A stretch of 64,000 nucleotides of DNA from NCBI GenBank assembly GCA_949388605.1, contig CASKJV010000002.1, positions 98,084-162,083 of the forward strand, written 5' to 3'. The DNA comes from an uncultured Clostridia bacterium (lineage in GTDB: Bacteria > Bacillota > Clostridia > TANB77 > CAG-508). Each line of letters opens with the position of its first letter. Positions within the stretch are counted from its first letter, which is position 1. A program made the translations under genes and the position numbers. Shown one piece after another: positions 47,225-56,717 of the stretch. The notes beneath the pieces are model-generated. The model was not told the origin of the DNA. It did not search any database and saw nothing but the letters and a program-made list of their open reading frames with translations.

Positions 47225-47604
47225 ATTTTTCTCCTCTTTTTTCCCTAAAAATGTGAGTATATTATATATTATTTAACATATTTTTTCAATATTTTAATAC
47301 TTATAAGTTTAATATTTTTATTAAACAGAATAAAATCAAATAATATTTAATTTGTAAAAAACAAAACTTCACAAGATTGTCTGAGTCTTTCTTTTGCGAA
47401 AATTTTACTTCGTAAAATTGTGCGAAATATTTTTCAAAAAGTTCTATAATACAAAAAGCACTTTTGATAAATTTACCAAGAGTGCTTTTAAATATTACTA
47501 TTATTGTTTGATTTCAGAAAATTAATTATATTGTCTAATTTTATAAAACTAATTATTATGAATATTGAATATACAAAGTACTTTATATATTATATTTTAT
47601 ATTT
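47225..47604. other. Gene-free spacer with repeat hairpin
   Basis: It holds the dispersed-repeat hairpin at 47399-47435 (AAAATTTTAC TTC GTAAAATT, then GTGCGAAATATTTTTC) and the terminator at 47453-47489. Nothing else is convincing. Confidence 0.45.
47453..47489 (-). terminator. Terminator of the 47605-48042 gene
   Basis: On the minus strand AAAAGCACTC and AAGTGCTTTTT arms enclose a loop and end in a T run, about 115 bases past the stop. Confidence 0.6.
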
Positions 47605-48042
47605 TTAAGACATATTATTAATTTTTGAGTTAATTTTACTATCTACTAATTGTGCATCTGATTTCCATTTTTTTAAACTTACCATAGTTTCTGCCATATT
47701 TTTAATTTTTTTCTCTAATTTGGCATTTTCTATTTTCAATTCTCTTATTTCCTTATTCTTCATACCTATTGTTTCTTTATGTTTTTCATTTTTTATAGTA
47801 TATAAAGAAAAAAGTATCATATTTATTACTATAATAATAAAGAAGAGAATAACATCAATATAATCTAAAATATTAAATTGTTCTTCAGTAGGTAAGTTGT
47901 TTTCTTCAGTACTTACTGTATGGGTATTTTCCACACTGTTCACCTTTATTTCAGTTGCATATATTGTTGTATTTTCAAAAATAACAACAAACATTAATAC
48001 AATTAATAATATTGCTCCATAACTCCGTAATCTTTTTTTCAT
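47605..48042 (-). CDS. Signal-peptide, single-TM, coiled-coil protein of unknown function
   Basis: The 145-residue protein has an N-terminal signal (ILLIVLMFVVIFENTTIYA), a short outer stretch, a second hydrophobic helix (VILFFIIIVINMILFSLY), and a C-terminal coiled coil (EIRELKIENAKLEKKIKNMA) that would lie in the cytoplasm. GGAGGAAT precedes the ATG. No family is recognised. Confidence 0.6.
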   Translation of the reverse strand: MKKRLRSYGAILLIVLMFVVIFENTTIYATEIKVNSVENTHTVSTEENNLPTEEQFNILDYIDVILFFIIIVINMILFSLYTIKNEKHKETIGMKNKEIRELKIENAKLEKKIKNMAETMVSLKKWKSDAQLVDSKINSKINNMS

Positions 48043-48182
48043 AGTCTAATTCCTCCAATAAAATTTTTTTACTCTAAATAGTATTTTTCAAATTGTCTGA
48101 TGCTAAAACTAAGTTGACAAAATGGAGTTTATACATATTTAGGGATTATTATTATAACATAATATCTATTAAAAGTCAAAAA

Positions 48183-48204
48183 AGATGCCTTTTTCAAGGC
48201 ATCT
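48183..48204 (-). terminator. Terminator of upp
   Basis: AGATGCCTT (48183-48191) and AAGGCATCT (48196-48204) pair; the minus strand continues into TTTTTTGAC. Confidence 0.85.
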
Positions 48205-48218
48205 AAAATTATCTATTT

Positions 48219-48845
48219 TTATTTTGTACCAAAAATTCTATCTCCTGCATCTCCTAGCCCTGGTACAATATATCCATTCTCATTTAATTTTTCATCTATT
48301 GTAGCACAATAAATATCAACATCTGGATGAACTGCTTGCATTTTTTCTATTCCTTCTGGAGCTGCTATTATACATAAAAATTTTATATTTTTTGCTCCAC
48401 TTTCTTTTAGCATTGTTATAGCATCAATTCCAGAACCACCAGTAGCAAGCATTGGATCCAATATTATTACTTCTCTGTTTTGTATATCACTAGGTGTTTT
48501 ATAATAATATTTTACTGGTTTTAATGTTTCTTCATTTCTATACATTCCTATATGTCCAATTTTTGCGTTTGGCATAGTATGAATAAGTCCATCTAACATT
48601 CCTGTACCAGCTCTTAAAATTGGAACAAATGCATATTTATCTTCATCTAATTTTTTTCCAAATGTTTTACATATTGGTGTATCTACTTCAACATCTTTAA
48701 GTTTAGCATCTTTCATTGCTTCATAACATAAAATTGAAGATATTTCTCCTATTATTTCTCTAAATTCTTTTGTACCAGTTTCCTTGTTTCTCAAAATTGT
48801 TAATTTATGAGATATTAATGGATGATTTAATTCTACTATTGACAT
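48219..48845 (-). CDS. upp: Uracil phosphoribosyltransferase
   Basis: The 208-residue protein has the PRPP-binding loop [14 protein letters not shown], the N-terminal [21 protein letters not shown] and the C-terminal PGLGDAGDR. It converts uracil and PRPP to UMP, complementing the nucleoside phosphorylases elsewhere in the window. AGGAGC lies about 6 bases before the ATG. Confidence 0.96.
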   Translation of the reverse strand: MSIVELNHPLISHKLTILRNKETGTKEFREIIGEISSILCYEAMKDAKLKDVEVDTPICKTFGKKLDEDKYAFVPILRAGTGMLDGLIHTMPNAKIGHIGMYRNEETLKPVKYYYKTPSDIQNREVIILDPMLATGGSGIDAITMLKESGAKNIKFLCIIAAPEGIEKMQAVHPDVDIYCATIDEKLNENGYIVPGLGDAGDRIFGTK

Positions 48846-48860
48846 ATTAAAAAGCTCCTT

Positions 48861-49985
48861 TTATTTATATAAAACTAATCTAAAGCCCCAATAGTTATCT
48901 GAAGTATTTTCAGGATATCCTATATAACTAGATGGTGTTCTACTTAAATTTGCACTACCTCCACGAACAACTCTATATTTAACATTATCGTCTTTTGATT
49001 TTGGATCTTTTTCAACAGGTTTTTTATAAATCTCAGTTGTCCATTCTTTAATATTTCCAGCCAAATCACAAATATTATTAACAATATCTAATTCTGATGT
49101 TCCTGTAGGTAATATAGTATAAGAATAATTTCCATAATTTATACTGCTTGAATAATTTTCATAATTCTTATCTACCCAATTTAAAACTGTGTCCCAAGCA
49201 TAACTATTTAATAATGTTGTATAACAATCTTCATATTTGAATTTTTCTGCAGATTTATTAGAATATTCTAGTGCTTCTAAATATGTTATATTTGTCCATG
49301 GATTTTTTCCTGCCATACTAGCAGCTACTTTTTCTCCATCTACTTCATATTCTGAAGCTTCAAATCTAGCTATATAAAATCCATAATATTTTGCAACACT
49401 ATTTACTAATTCTGTAGCAGATGTACTTGTTTCTTCATAATCCCCATTTAGCATTCTGCTACGAGTTAATTTACCTGATTCTACTGGGATCCAAACATAT
49501 TGATTTTCATTTTCGTCTTGTATTACAAAACCTTTATCTATATCATTGCTTACAACTGAAAATCCTTCTGGAACATATGGATTTGTTGCAGAAATTACAT
49601 CAATTTCATTAACTTCAATAGATAATGTTTCACTACTTCCATTTACAGCTTTTACTGTAAATTCATATTTTTTATTTTCTGTAGCCTCAAAGACTGCATA
49701 ATCACCTTTTACTGAACTTCCATCTGGAAGTATAATTTCAGATATTCCTTCTTTATCTTCTGTAGAAGCTTTTGCAGTAATTTTTACTGTATTTTCTTTT
49801 TCTTCTTCTACTTTTTTATCTAATGTTAATACAGGTTTTATAAGTTCTTCTGTTGTTGTGTGTTTATCATCATTGGTGTCTACAAATCCACCTGTACCTG
49901 TGGCAATTCCAAAAATAACTATCGCAATTACAACTACGACTACTAATAACACTACTATAATTATAGGTGATAATTTACCTCCCAT
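48861..49985 (-). CDS. Membrane-anchored formylglycine-generating-enzyme-like protein
   Basis: The 374-residue protein has an N-terminal membrane helix (about residues 6-28), a Thr/Glu-rich linker, an Ig-like stretch (about 50-125), then an FGE/SUMF1-type C-type-lectin-like domain: YVWIPVESGK, GFYIARFEASEY, ICDLAGNIKEWTTE, RVVRGGSA and GFRLVLYK. The copper-binding catalytic Cys pair of true FGE is not evident, so it is probably a binding or structural surface protein. AAAGGAG precedes the ATG. Confidence 0.75.
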   Translation of the reverse strand: MGGKLSPIIIVVLLVVVVVIAIVIFGIATGTGGFVDTNDDKHTTTEELIKPVLTLDKKVEEEKENTVKITAKASTEDKEGISEIILPDGSSVKGDYAVFEATENKKYEFTVKAVNGSSETLSIEVNEIDVISATNPYVPEGFSVVSNDIDKGFVIQDENENQYVWIPVESGKLTRSRMLNGDYEETSTSATELVNSVAKYYGFYIARFEASEYEVDGEKVAASMAGKNPWTNITYLEALEYSNKSAEKFKYEDCYTTLLNSYAWDTVLNWVDKNYENYSSSINYGNYSYTILPTGTSELDIVNNICDLAGNIKEWTTEIYKKPVEKDPKSKDDNVKYRVVRGGSANLSRTPSSYIGYPENTSDNYWGFRLVLYK

Positions 49986-50161
49986 ACTTTTTCTCTCCTT
50001 TGTATAAAAATTATTTATTAAAAAGTTTAATAAACTCTCTAATTATATAGCTTATTAAATCATATAATATATTTTTTTTCAATATATTTAAATAAAAAAT
50101 ATTACTTATAAAGTTCAATAAAATTGTAATTTATCACTATGATTTTATATAATTATTCTTT

Positions 50162-51286
50162 TTAATTACCATCGCTAGACATAAAGTATGTAGCTATAGG
50201 AATTTCATCATCAATAGTATTTTTATTTAATTTTATTTTTATCATATCCAATGCTATATCTTCCAGTTGTGCTATTTTATTAATTCCACTTTTGCATTCT
50301 ATTACCGTATTTGAATTAATCTCTATTTTCATTTCAAACTTTCTATCATCATTATTGTAATCAGATAATAAATCATCAAAAGTTATAGTCAATATCGCTT
50401 TATCATTATTTATTATCTCCATCTTTGTACCTATTGGAGAAATTGTTAAATAAAGAGGATTTTCTAATGCGAAATTTTTCATTAACTCTTTTCTTAATTC
50501 TTCTCCTTTTATATTACTTAATATGCTAATTACTTTTGATTTTTCATAAGTATATGTATCTATGTAATAGTCAACTTTTATATCTCCAATATTTATTTCT
50601 TCATTTGTTCGTCCATTTATAAATTTAAAATTACTATTTGCATCTATTGAATACTTTTTATTATTTGATTGATTTTCAAAAACTATATTATTAGAACTTA
50701 TCTCCGTTATTATTCCATGATAGCTATAAGAATTTTCTTCCATATCATTAGTAATATTTTTGATAAAATCTTTCTTTTCTATTTTTTCTCCATCTTTATA
50801 TAATGTTATATCTTCGCTAGTTACAATAATCTTAATATTTTCATTTGGATTTATATAATCTGATATTTTTTCCAATGTGCTAATTTCATTAGAATATCCA
50901 CTTACTCTTTTTCCATGTCCTTTTTCATATCTTATTTTAGTTGTTTTCTTTGAAGCAATATCAATATTTATAGTAAGTAAACAAGCTTTATTTTTTCTAT
51001 CATAATCATCTTTATAAAACTGAAATTCAGCTTTTTTATTGCTATCTTCTATATCATATTGAACAAAAGTTAGTTTTAATCCTTCTTCATATTCTTGTGC
51101 TATTTCTGTTAGTTCACTTTTTATTTCTACTAAATCATATATATCAGAATTTATATCATAAACTTTATCATATTCCTTACTTATATAGGGTGCAAAATCA
51201 TCATTGCTTTCAATAAAATTATAAAAAATTATAGATACTATTATACTAAAAATCACTATAATTGTTATTGACACTTTCTTTTTCAT
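50162..51286 (-). CDS. Membrane-anchored extracytoplasmic protein of unknown function
   Basis: The protein has about 374 residues with a start at the ATG at 51286 (GAGGAGA six bases upstream; the longer TTG frame to 51301 overlaps that site). One N-terminal membrane helix is followed by a mostly beta, Asp/Asn/Lys-rich outer region. No known domain is recognised. Confidence 0.6.
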   Translation of the reverse strand: MKKKVSITIIVIFSIIVSIIFYNFIESNDDFAPYISKEYDKVYDINSDIYDLVEIKSELTEIAQEYEEGLKLTFVQYDIEDSNKKAEFQFYKDDYDRKNKACLLTINIDIASKKTTKIRYEKGHGKRVSGYSNEISTLEKISDYINPNENIKIIVTSEDITLYKDGEKIEKKDFIKNITNDMEENSYSYHGIITEISSNNIVFENQSNNKKYSIDANSNFKFINGRTNEEINIGDIKVDYYIDTYTYEKSKVISILSNIKGEELRKELMKNFALENPLYLTISPIGTKMEIINNDKAILTITFDDLLSDYNNDDRKFEMKIEINSNTVIECKSGINKIAQLEDIALDMIKIKLNKNTIDDEIPIATYFMSSDGN

Positions 51287-51349
51287 AATACATCTCCTCA
51301 AATTTATCTCAACAATAAATTACTATCTTGTGTTTTGATTATAGCATAA

Positions 51350-51942
51350 AAGGCAAGTAATTTTCAACTCAATTACCTGCCCTATATATTGTAATTTGTG
51401 GGGGAAATTATATTTTATTCTGCTCGAAGTATTATAGTTTAAATATATAAATTTTAAATAATTCAAAAAATTTACCGTTCCTTACTGATCGTTTAAGATT
51501 AAAATTGCAATAATACAATATGAAAAATTCAAAAATGTGCTCGTTCAAGCTAAATTTCATACAAATTCTAAATTTATAAAATGCGCCTCTTTCACTTCTT
51601 GCCCACATATCAAAGGCAACGTGAACATCCCTCATTTTATAAATTAAGAATTTGTATATTCAATTTACTTTCAATACGCTTACATTTTTTCATTTTTATA
51701 TTGTATTTATGCAAGAGTAATCGTTAATTAATTTAATCTGTAAACAATTACATCAGAGTAGCGTGAAGGGATTTAATATATTTTATAGCGAAGTGTTCCG
51801 TGGGGACCGATAAGTGTTGTTAAATGCGAGTAGCATTGTTACAACACCATTGGGAAGCACTGAGGTAATAAAATATATAAATTCCTGGGAGCGTACTCTT
51901 ATACAATAATAATTTATAAATTAACCCCACAAATTACAATTT
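51350..51942 (-). ncRNA. Putative large structured RNA, about 600 nt
   Basis: The minus strand carries a promoter (-35 TTCTTT, revcomp of 51971-51976; -10 TATAAT, revcomp of 51948-51953; 17-base spacer), a predicted start near 51942, and a terminator (GGCAGGTAATT/AATTACTTGCC then TTTTATG, 51381-51350). The ends pair perfectly: 51925-51940 with 51388-51403 (ATTGTAATTTGTGGGG). Inside are a helix of 10 plus 12 bp in the left half (TACAAATTCT and ATTTATAAAATG against their complements) and, in the right half, a nested hairpin (GGAATTTATAT.., AGTGCTTCC/GGAACACT, GTGTTGT/ACAACAC, ATGC/GCAT). No credible ORF explains it. The size and closed-end form recall ornate large RNAs such as ROOL or OLE; I cannot assign a family. 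Confidence 0.6.
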
Positions 51943-51947
51943 TTCTT

Positions 51948-51976
51948 ATTATATAGCAAACACAACTTCCAAAGAA
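51948..51976 (-). promoter_or_regulatory. Promoter of the putative large RNA
   Basis: Minus-strand TTCTTT and a perfect TATAAT are separated by 17 bases. The start would fall at the 5' arm of the 16-bp closing helix. Confidence 0.5.
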
Positions 51977-51998
51977 CTTTTCTAGGGGCAAGAAACTG

Positions 51999-52027
51999 AA
52001 AAAAGCGAGGTTACTACCTCGCTTTTT
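51999..52027. terminator. Terminator after rpmA
   Basis: AAAAAAGCGAGGT and ACCTCGCTTTTT form a perfect stem with a T run, isolating the ribosomal protein operon from the RNA downstream. Confidence 0.85.
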
Positions 52028-52036
52028 CTATTTTAT

Positions 52037-52294
52037 TTACTCTGCTGGATAAACACTAACTTGTTTTTTATCTTTACCTTTTCTTTCAAATTTTACTGTT
52101 CCATCTATTAAAGCAAATAAAGTGTCATCACTACCGATTCCAACATTAGTTCCTGGATGTACATTTGTTCCTCTTTGTCTTATTATGATGTTTCCAGCTT
52201 TAACTATTTGTCCATCAGATTTTTTAACACCAAGTCTCTTTGACTCACTATCTCTTCCGTTTTTAACACTACCTTGACCTTTTTTGTGTGCCAT
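52037..52294 (-). CDS. rpmA: 50S ribosomal protein L27, without the usual Firmicute N-terminal extension
   Basis: The 85-residue protein begins [16 protein letters not shown]. Most Firmicute L27 proteins carry a short extension removed by the Prp protease, whose gene normally sits between rplU and rpmA; here there is neither the extension nor a prp gene in the 73-base gap. AAGGAG precedes the ATG. Confidence 0.97.
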   Translation of the reverse strand: MAHKKGQGSVKNGRDSESKRLGVKKSDGQIVKAGNIIIRQRGTNVHPGTNVGIGSDDTLFALIDGTVKFERKGKDKKQVSVYPAE

Positions 52295-52367
52295 GAAAGA
52301 TTCACTCCTTTCGCTTTATATTTTAATTTATCTCGTTTATTAATATCGACATAATTTTAAGTAACTA

Positions 52368-52709
52368 TTATTCAGCTACTTTTTCTTTTTTTTCAGCTTT
52401 TACTTTTATTGAAGAAATTTCTACTTTAGTGTAGTCTTGTCTATGTCCTCTAGTTTTTCTCTCATTCTTTTTAGCTTTGTATTTGAAAACTAAAATTTTC
52501 TTTCCTCTACCATGAGAAACAACTTTTCCTTCAACTTTAGCATTAGCAACATAAGGATTTCCAACTTGTATTTTTCCTTCATCAGATACTAAAACAACTT
52601 TATCAAAAGAAACTTTTTTTCCTTCTTCAGCATCTAACTTTTCAAAAAATACTGTTTCACCTTCTTGTACTTTATATTGTCTACCACATGCTTCAATTAT
52701 TGCGTACAT
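52368..52709 (-). CDS. rplU: 50S ribosomal protein L21
   Basis: The 113-residue protein starts with [18 protein letters not shown] and has [15 protein letters not shown] near the C-terminus, both family features; the Lys/Glu tail is variable. GGGAGGT precedes the ATG. Part of the 90-base leader upstream (GTAGTTACCCAAGTTGGAAG and following) may fold as an autoregulatory L21 leader, but I cannot confirm it. Confidence 0.97.
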   Translation of the reverse strand: MYAIIEACGRQYKVQEGETVFFEKLDAEEGKKVSFDKVVLVSDEGKIQVGNPYVANAKVEGKVVSHGRGKKILVFKYKAKKNERKTRGHRQDYTKVEISSIKVKAEKKEKVAE

Positions 52710-52841
52710 TTAAAATGCACCTCCCTTTTTTGTATACTCGCTAACTTCCAACTTGGGTAACTACCTATAAGCAGTATTTTCAAACCCTAGCTAAGCAGTT
52801 TACAGTAATAGATTTTAACATAGTTTGAAAAATTTGTCAAG

Positions 52842-52872
52842 AAAAAAATAAGGATGATATAAATATCATCCT
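52842..52872 (-). terminator. Terminator of the 52881-53294 gene
   Basis: AGGATGATAT and ATATCATCCT pair around two bases; the minus strand continues into TTATTTTTTTC. Confidence 0.85.
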
Positions 52873-52880
52873 ATATATTC

Positions 52881-53294
52881 TTATTTTGTTCTTGCACTTC
52901 TCTCTTTTCCACCAGATTTTCTTTCACTATTGGGTAACTCATTGGCAGAAGTATTTTTTATTCCTGTATTTCTAACCATTTTCATTACACTATCATCTCT
53001 AAATGAAGTACCAGCTTCTGTTTTTGGGGTTGTACCATCTGAATCTTTATATCCTTCATCATCATAATCTAAATTAATGGCAGCTTCTTCTTGTTTAGCG
53101 TACTTTTTTCCATTTTTTTCTATATCTCTATATTTTTTTACAGCTTCAGTAGCATCAGTTTTATTAAATCCATTTCTTACTAGTTCTGTAACTAGAACTC
53201 CTTCATCTGAAGGTTCTACACGATAACGTGGATCATCTCCTAATACTTTTGATAAGCTATTTCCTATTCCTTTAATAAATTCTACAAATCTCAT
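52881..53294 (-). CDS. Small hydrophilic protein of unknown function
   Basis: The 137-residue protein has an N-terminal part that may be folded (ELVRNGFNKTDATEAVKKYRDI) and a disordered, charged C-terminus rich in Ser, Lys and Asp. There is no signal or membrane segment. It has its own terminator and lies between rplU and rpoD. No family is recognised. Confidence 0.55.
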   Translation of the reverse strand: MRFVEFIKGIGNSLSKVLGDDPRYRVEPSDEGVLVTELVRNGFNKTDATEAVKKYRDIEKNGKKYAKQEEAAINLDYDDEGYKDSDGTTPKTEAGTSFRDDSVMKMVRNTGIKNTSANELPNSERKSGGKERSARTK

Positions 53295-53360
53295 AATTAT
53301 ATTTACTAAGTTATACTTAGTTACACCTCTCTTTTTTTTAGTCTAGTAATATTATAACAG

Positions 53361-53388
53361 AAAAAGTCCTTGAAATCAAGGACTTTTT
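53361..53388. terminator. Terminator after rpoD
   Basis: AAAAAGTCCTTG and CAAGGACTTTTT form a perfect 12-bp stem around four bases, with T runs on both strands. Confidence 0.85.
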
Positions 53389-53418
53389 GAATAAATTTAC
53401 ATAATTTTCGAATTATTT

Positions 53419-54621
53419 TTAACCCATATAATCTTTTAATCTCTTACTTCTACTTGGATGTCTTAATTTTCTAAGAGCTTTTGCCTCTATTTGTCTAATT
53501 CTTTCACGAGTTACTTGGAATTCTTTTCCTACTTCTTCTAGGGTTCTAGCTTTTCCATCTTCTAAACCAAACCTAAGTTTTAAAACTTTTGCTTCTCTTG
53601 GTGTTAATGTACTCATAACTTCTTCTAATTGCTCTTTTAATAATGTATATGCAGCAGAATCATGTGGAGCAGGAGATTCATCATCTGGAATAAAATCTCC
53701 CAAATGGCTATCATCTTCTTCTCCTATCGGTGTTTCAAGCGATACTGGATCTTGAGCTATTTTTTGTATCTCCATAACTTTCTCAACAGATATTTCCATT
53801 TCTTGTGCTATTTCTTCTGGTGTAGGCTCTCTACCTAACATTTGTAATAAATGTCTTGAAGTACGAATCAATTTATTAATTGTTTCAACCATGTGAACTG
53901 GAATTCTTATAGTTCTAGCTTGATCTGCAATTGCTCTAGTTATAGCTTGTCTAATCCACCATGTTGCATACGTACTAAATTTATATCCTTTTTTATAGTC
54001 GAATTTTTCTACTGCTTTTATTAATCCCATGTTTCCTTCTTGTATTAAATCTAAGAAAAGCATTCCTCTTCCAACATATTTTTTGGCAATACTAACAACT
54101 AATCTTAAATTTGATTCTGCTAATTTTTGTTTAGCATCTTCATCACCTTCTAATACTTTTTGAGCTAAATCAAGTTCTTCTTCAAAAGTAAGTAATGGTA
54201 TTCTACCAATTTCTCTTAGATACATTCTAACTGGATCATCAACACTAACACCTTCCATATTAGTTATATCTAATTCTTCTATTTTTATATCTTCTACTTC
54301 ATTTAAATCTTCAATATCAGGTTCTAAAAATTCATCATCTTTTAAAATATTTACTCCCATTTTTTCAAAGGCATCAAATACTTTATCTATTTCTTCTGAA
54401 TTGGCTTCTCCGAGTTCTGCTGCAAGTTCTCCATAAGTTATTTTTCCTTTTTCCTTAGCAGAATTTACAATTTTCATTAATTTTTCTTGTTCATTTGTTT
54501 CTTTTTTATTATCAGTTGTATTTTCCATTTTTTTATCTTCATTTTCTTTAGCTTTTTTCTTTGTTGTAGGTTTTATTTCCTCTTTAATTTCTTCTATTTT
54601 ATCATTATCTGCTTTTTTCAT
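53419..54621 (-). CDS. rpoD: Primary RNA polymerase sigma factor (sigma-A)
   Basis: The 400-residue protein has a Lys/Glu-rich low-complexity head, region 1.1-like helices, then region 1.2 ([16 protein letters not shown]), region 2 ([36 protein letters not shown]), region 3 and region 4 ([35 protein letters not shown]). It directs housekeeping transcription; its expected -35/-10 boxes are seen before several genes here. It directly follows dnaG, the common macromolecular-synthesis pair. Confidence 0.97.
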   Translation of the reverse strand: MKKADNDKIEEIKEEIKPTTKKKAKENEDKKMENTTDNKKETNEQEKLMKIVNSAKEKGKITYGELAAELGEANSEEIDKVFDAFEKMGVNILKDDEFLEPDIEDLNEVEDIKIEELDITNMEGVSVDDPVRMYLREIGRIPLLTFEEELDLAQKVLEGDEDAKQKLAESNLRLVVSIAKKYVGRGMLFLDLIQEGNMGLIKAVEKFDYKKGYKFSTYATWWIRQAITRAIADQARTIRIPVHMVETINKLIRTSRHLLQMLGREPTPEEIAQEMEISVEKVMEIQKIAQDPVSLETPIGEEDDSHLGDFIPDDESPAPHDSAAYTLLKEQLEEVMSTLTPREAKVLKLRFGLEDGKARTLEEVGKEFQVTRERIRQIEAKALRKLRHPSRSKRLKDYMG

Positions 54622-54637
54622 TTAAATTTAATCCCTC

Positions 54638-56419
54638 CTACTTCTTTTTAGCTAATTCAATTATAATTTCACTTAATTCCTGTTCAAGGTTAGCTATTTC
54701 ATCTTTAGAAAGCGAAGAAGTACTTTCTAAAGCTTTGATTATTTCTAATTTTCTATTACATAGTCTTTCTTTAGTATAAATATTTACGACATCTTCTATA
54801 CATTTTTCTACAGAACTTATTTCATAATCAGTAACTAAAATTTCACTAACATGTGACTGTATATCTTGATTTTCTATATTTGATATCATTTGTAAAATTT
54901 TTTCACTATCTTCTGCAGGTGATTCTAATATTTTTTTGAATATAGTTCTATTTTCTTCTAATTTAAAATCTTCTAAAGTAATATTTGTGACTATTTGTTC
55001 ATAAGCGTCTTGAAAATGATTTATTAATAGATAGATTATCATATTTTCTCTTTTTATAACTGATGGACTTATTACAACTTCTTTAGGTTCTCTTTTTACA
55101 GATTTTGTTAATACAGTTTCATTAACATTATTGTAAGAGACTTTATTCACTTCAGCATAAATAGCTTCTTTAGAAATATTATATTTTTCTGAAACCTTAT
55201 CAATATAAATTTCTCTTTCTATCTTATTATCTACATTTGAAAGAATTTTAGTAATTTCTTTTAAAAATTTTATTTTGTCATTTGCAATTTCAAGGTTATA
55301 CTTACTTTTTAGCATTTTAATTTTAAATTCAACTAATGAAACAGCATTTTCAACTAAAAGTTTAAATCTTCCACTTCCATATTTTATAACATATTCGTCT
55401 GGATCTTTTGCGCCTTCCATTTGTAAAACTCTTGCATCACAACCTTGATTCTCTAAAATTGTAAGTCCTCTTAAAATTGCTTCTTGTCCTGCTCCATCAG
55501 AATCATAACTTAATATTACTTGCTCACTATATTTTCTAAGTAATCTTCCTTGTTCTTCTGTTAAGGCTGTACCTAGTGATGCAACAACATTATTAAATCC
55601 TCTCTGATAAAGGGAAATAGCATCCATATAACCTTCGACTAAAATAATTTTTTTAGAATCAGATTGTTTTGCTAAATTTAATGCAAATAAATGTCTTTTC
55701 TTTGAATATACTAAATTTTCATTAGAGTTTATGTATTTTGCCATTTTGTCATTATTTTCTAATTTTCTACCACCAAAAGCTACTACTCTCCCACTGACAT
55801 CCATTATAGGAAACATTAATCTTTTTCTGAATCTATCTATAAATTCTCCTTTATCTGTCTTATTTACAAGGCCTGTTGCTAATATTTCTTCATCTTTGAA
55901 TCCAGAGTTTTTTAAATGTTTATATAATTCATTATATTCTCCAGAATATCCTATTTTAAATGCTTTTAATGTATTATTATCAAGTTTTCTTTGCTTAACA
56001 TAGTCTTGTGCAATTTTTGCTAATGGTTTATATAACCTCTCGTGGTAAAAGATTGTTGTTGTTGCATTAATTTTATGCATTCTGTCTTTTAAATATTGAT
56101 TTTTATTAAATTCTGTATTTTCTGCAACTGGTAATTCTATCCTAGCTTTTTCAGCTAAAAATTCTAAAGATTCTCTAAAAGATATTCTTTCAATTTCACT
56201 AATGAACGTAAAAACATCTCCTCCTTTATGACATCCAAAGCAATGAAAATATTGCCTATCTGGAGAAACCGAAAAAGAAGGTGATTTCTCTCTATGAAAA
56301 GGGCACAATCCAAAAAAATTTCTGCCACTTCTTTTTAATGTTACATATTGAGAAATTACATCGACTATATCATTTGCAGATCTAATTTCTTCTTTTAATT
56401 CATCAGTATATTGAACCAT
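54638..56419 (-). CDS. dnaG: DNA primase
   Basis: The 593-residue protein has an N-terminal zinc-binding CPFHREKSPSF and FHCFGCHKGGD, the RNA-polymerase domain, TOPRIM motifs VEGYMDAISL and SYDSDGAGQEA, and a helical C-terminal helicase-binding region. It lays RNA primers at the replication fork. The gene is 16 bases upstream of rpoD. Confidence 0.97.
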   Translation of the reverse strand: MVQYTDELKEEIRSANDIVDVISQYVTLKRSGRNFFGLCPFHREKSPSFSVSPDRQYFHCFGCHKGGDVFTFISEIERISFRESLEFLAEKARIELPVAENTEFNKNQYLKDRMHKINATTTIFYHERLYKPLAKIAQDYVKQRKLDNNTLKAFKIGYSGEYNELYKHLKNSGFKDEEILATGLVNKTDKGEFIDRFRKRLMFPIMDVSGRVVAFGGRKLENNDKMAKYINSNENLVYSKKRHLFALNLAKQSDSKKIILVEGYMDAISLYQRGFNNVVASLGTALTEEQGRLLRKYSEQVILSYDSDGAGQEAILRGLTILENQGCDARVLQMEGAKDPDEYVIKYGSGRFKLLVENAVSLVEFKIKMLKSKYNLEIANDKIKFLKEITKILSNVDNKIEREIYIDKVSEKYNISKEAIYAEVNKVSYNNVNETVLTKSVKREPKEVVISPSVIKRENMIIYLLINHFQDAYEQIVTNITLEDFKLEENRTIFKKILESPAEDSEKILQMISNIENQDIQSHVSEILVTDYEISSVEKCIEDVVNIYTKERLCNRKLEIIKALESTSSLSKDEIANLEQELSEIIIELAKKK

Positions 56420-56584
56420 CTTTTAACCTTTCTTTTATAATATTCGACATAGATTTTTCAAATCCTTTATTTTATGTTAATTTTGTTAATTTGACTACTA
56501 TTTTATGCATTTTTCTATTATCTAACAAAAGATTTATTTCTAAAATAATTACACTTTTAAATGTATTTATCAATTCAGCACTGA

Positions 56585-56665
56585 TTTTGTTGTACAAAAT
56601 CGTGTGCAAAAATTAGCGAAGCTTTTATTTAGTAGGAAGTACAGAGTTATTTCCTACTAAATAAA
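56585..56665. repeat. Dispersed repeat copy with a 15-bp hairpin
   Basis: GATTTTGTTGTACAAAATC is a hairpin followed by GTGTGCAAAAATTAGCGAAG. The segment 56608-56646 nearly duplicates 10616-10652. Then TTTATTTAGTAGGAA (56624-56638) and TTCCTACTAAATAAA (56651-56665) form a perfect stem. It fills most of the gap between dnaG and carD and may end the carD transcript. Confidence 0.65.
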
Positions 56666-56717
56666 AAAGGTTATATAAAAATATATAACCCATTTATAAT
56701 ACTTAATAAACTTAAAA

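Noticed and set aside
47225..47604. T-box leader for aspS
   Set aside because: The region lies downstream of aspS in the wrong direction relative to its start being at 47224 on the minus strand only in part. I searched it for the conserved T-box sequence and found none.
51432..51635. Minus-strand open frame of 67 codons in the large-RNA region
   Set aside because: It has no ribosome-binding site and lies across the long helices of the putative RNA. Its sequence is best explained by RNA structure, not coding.
51388..51940. Inverted ends as a miniature transposon
   Set aside because: The 16-bp ends coincide with a promoter start and precede a terminator, and internal helices continue inward, which fits one RNA better. 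No target duplication is evident. Kept as the main alternative.
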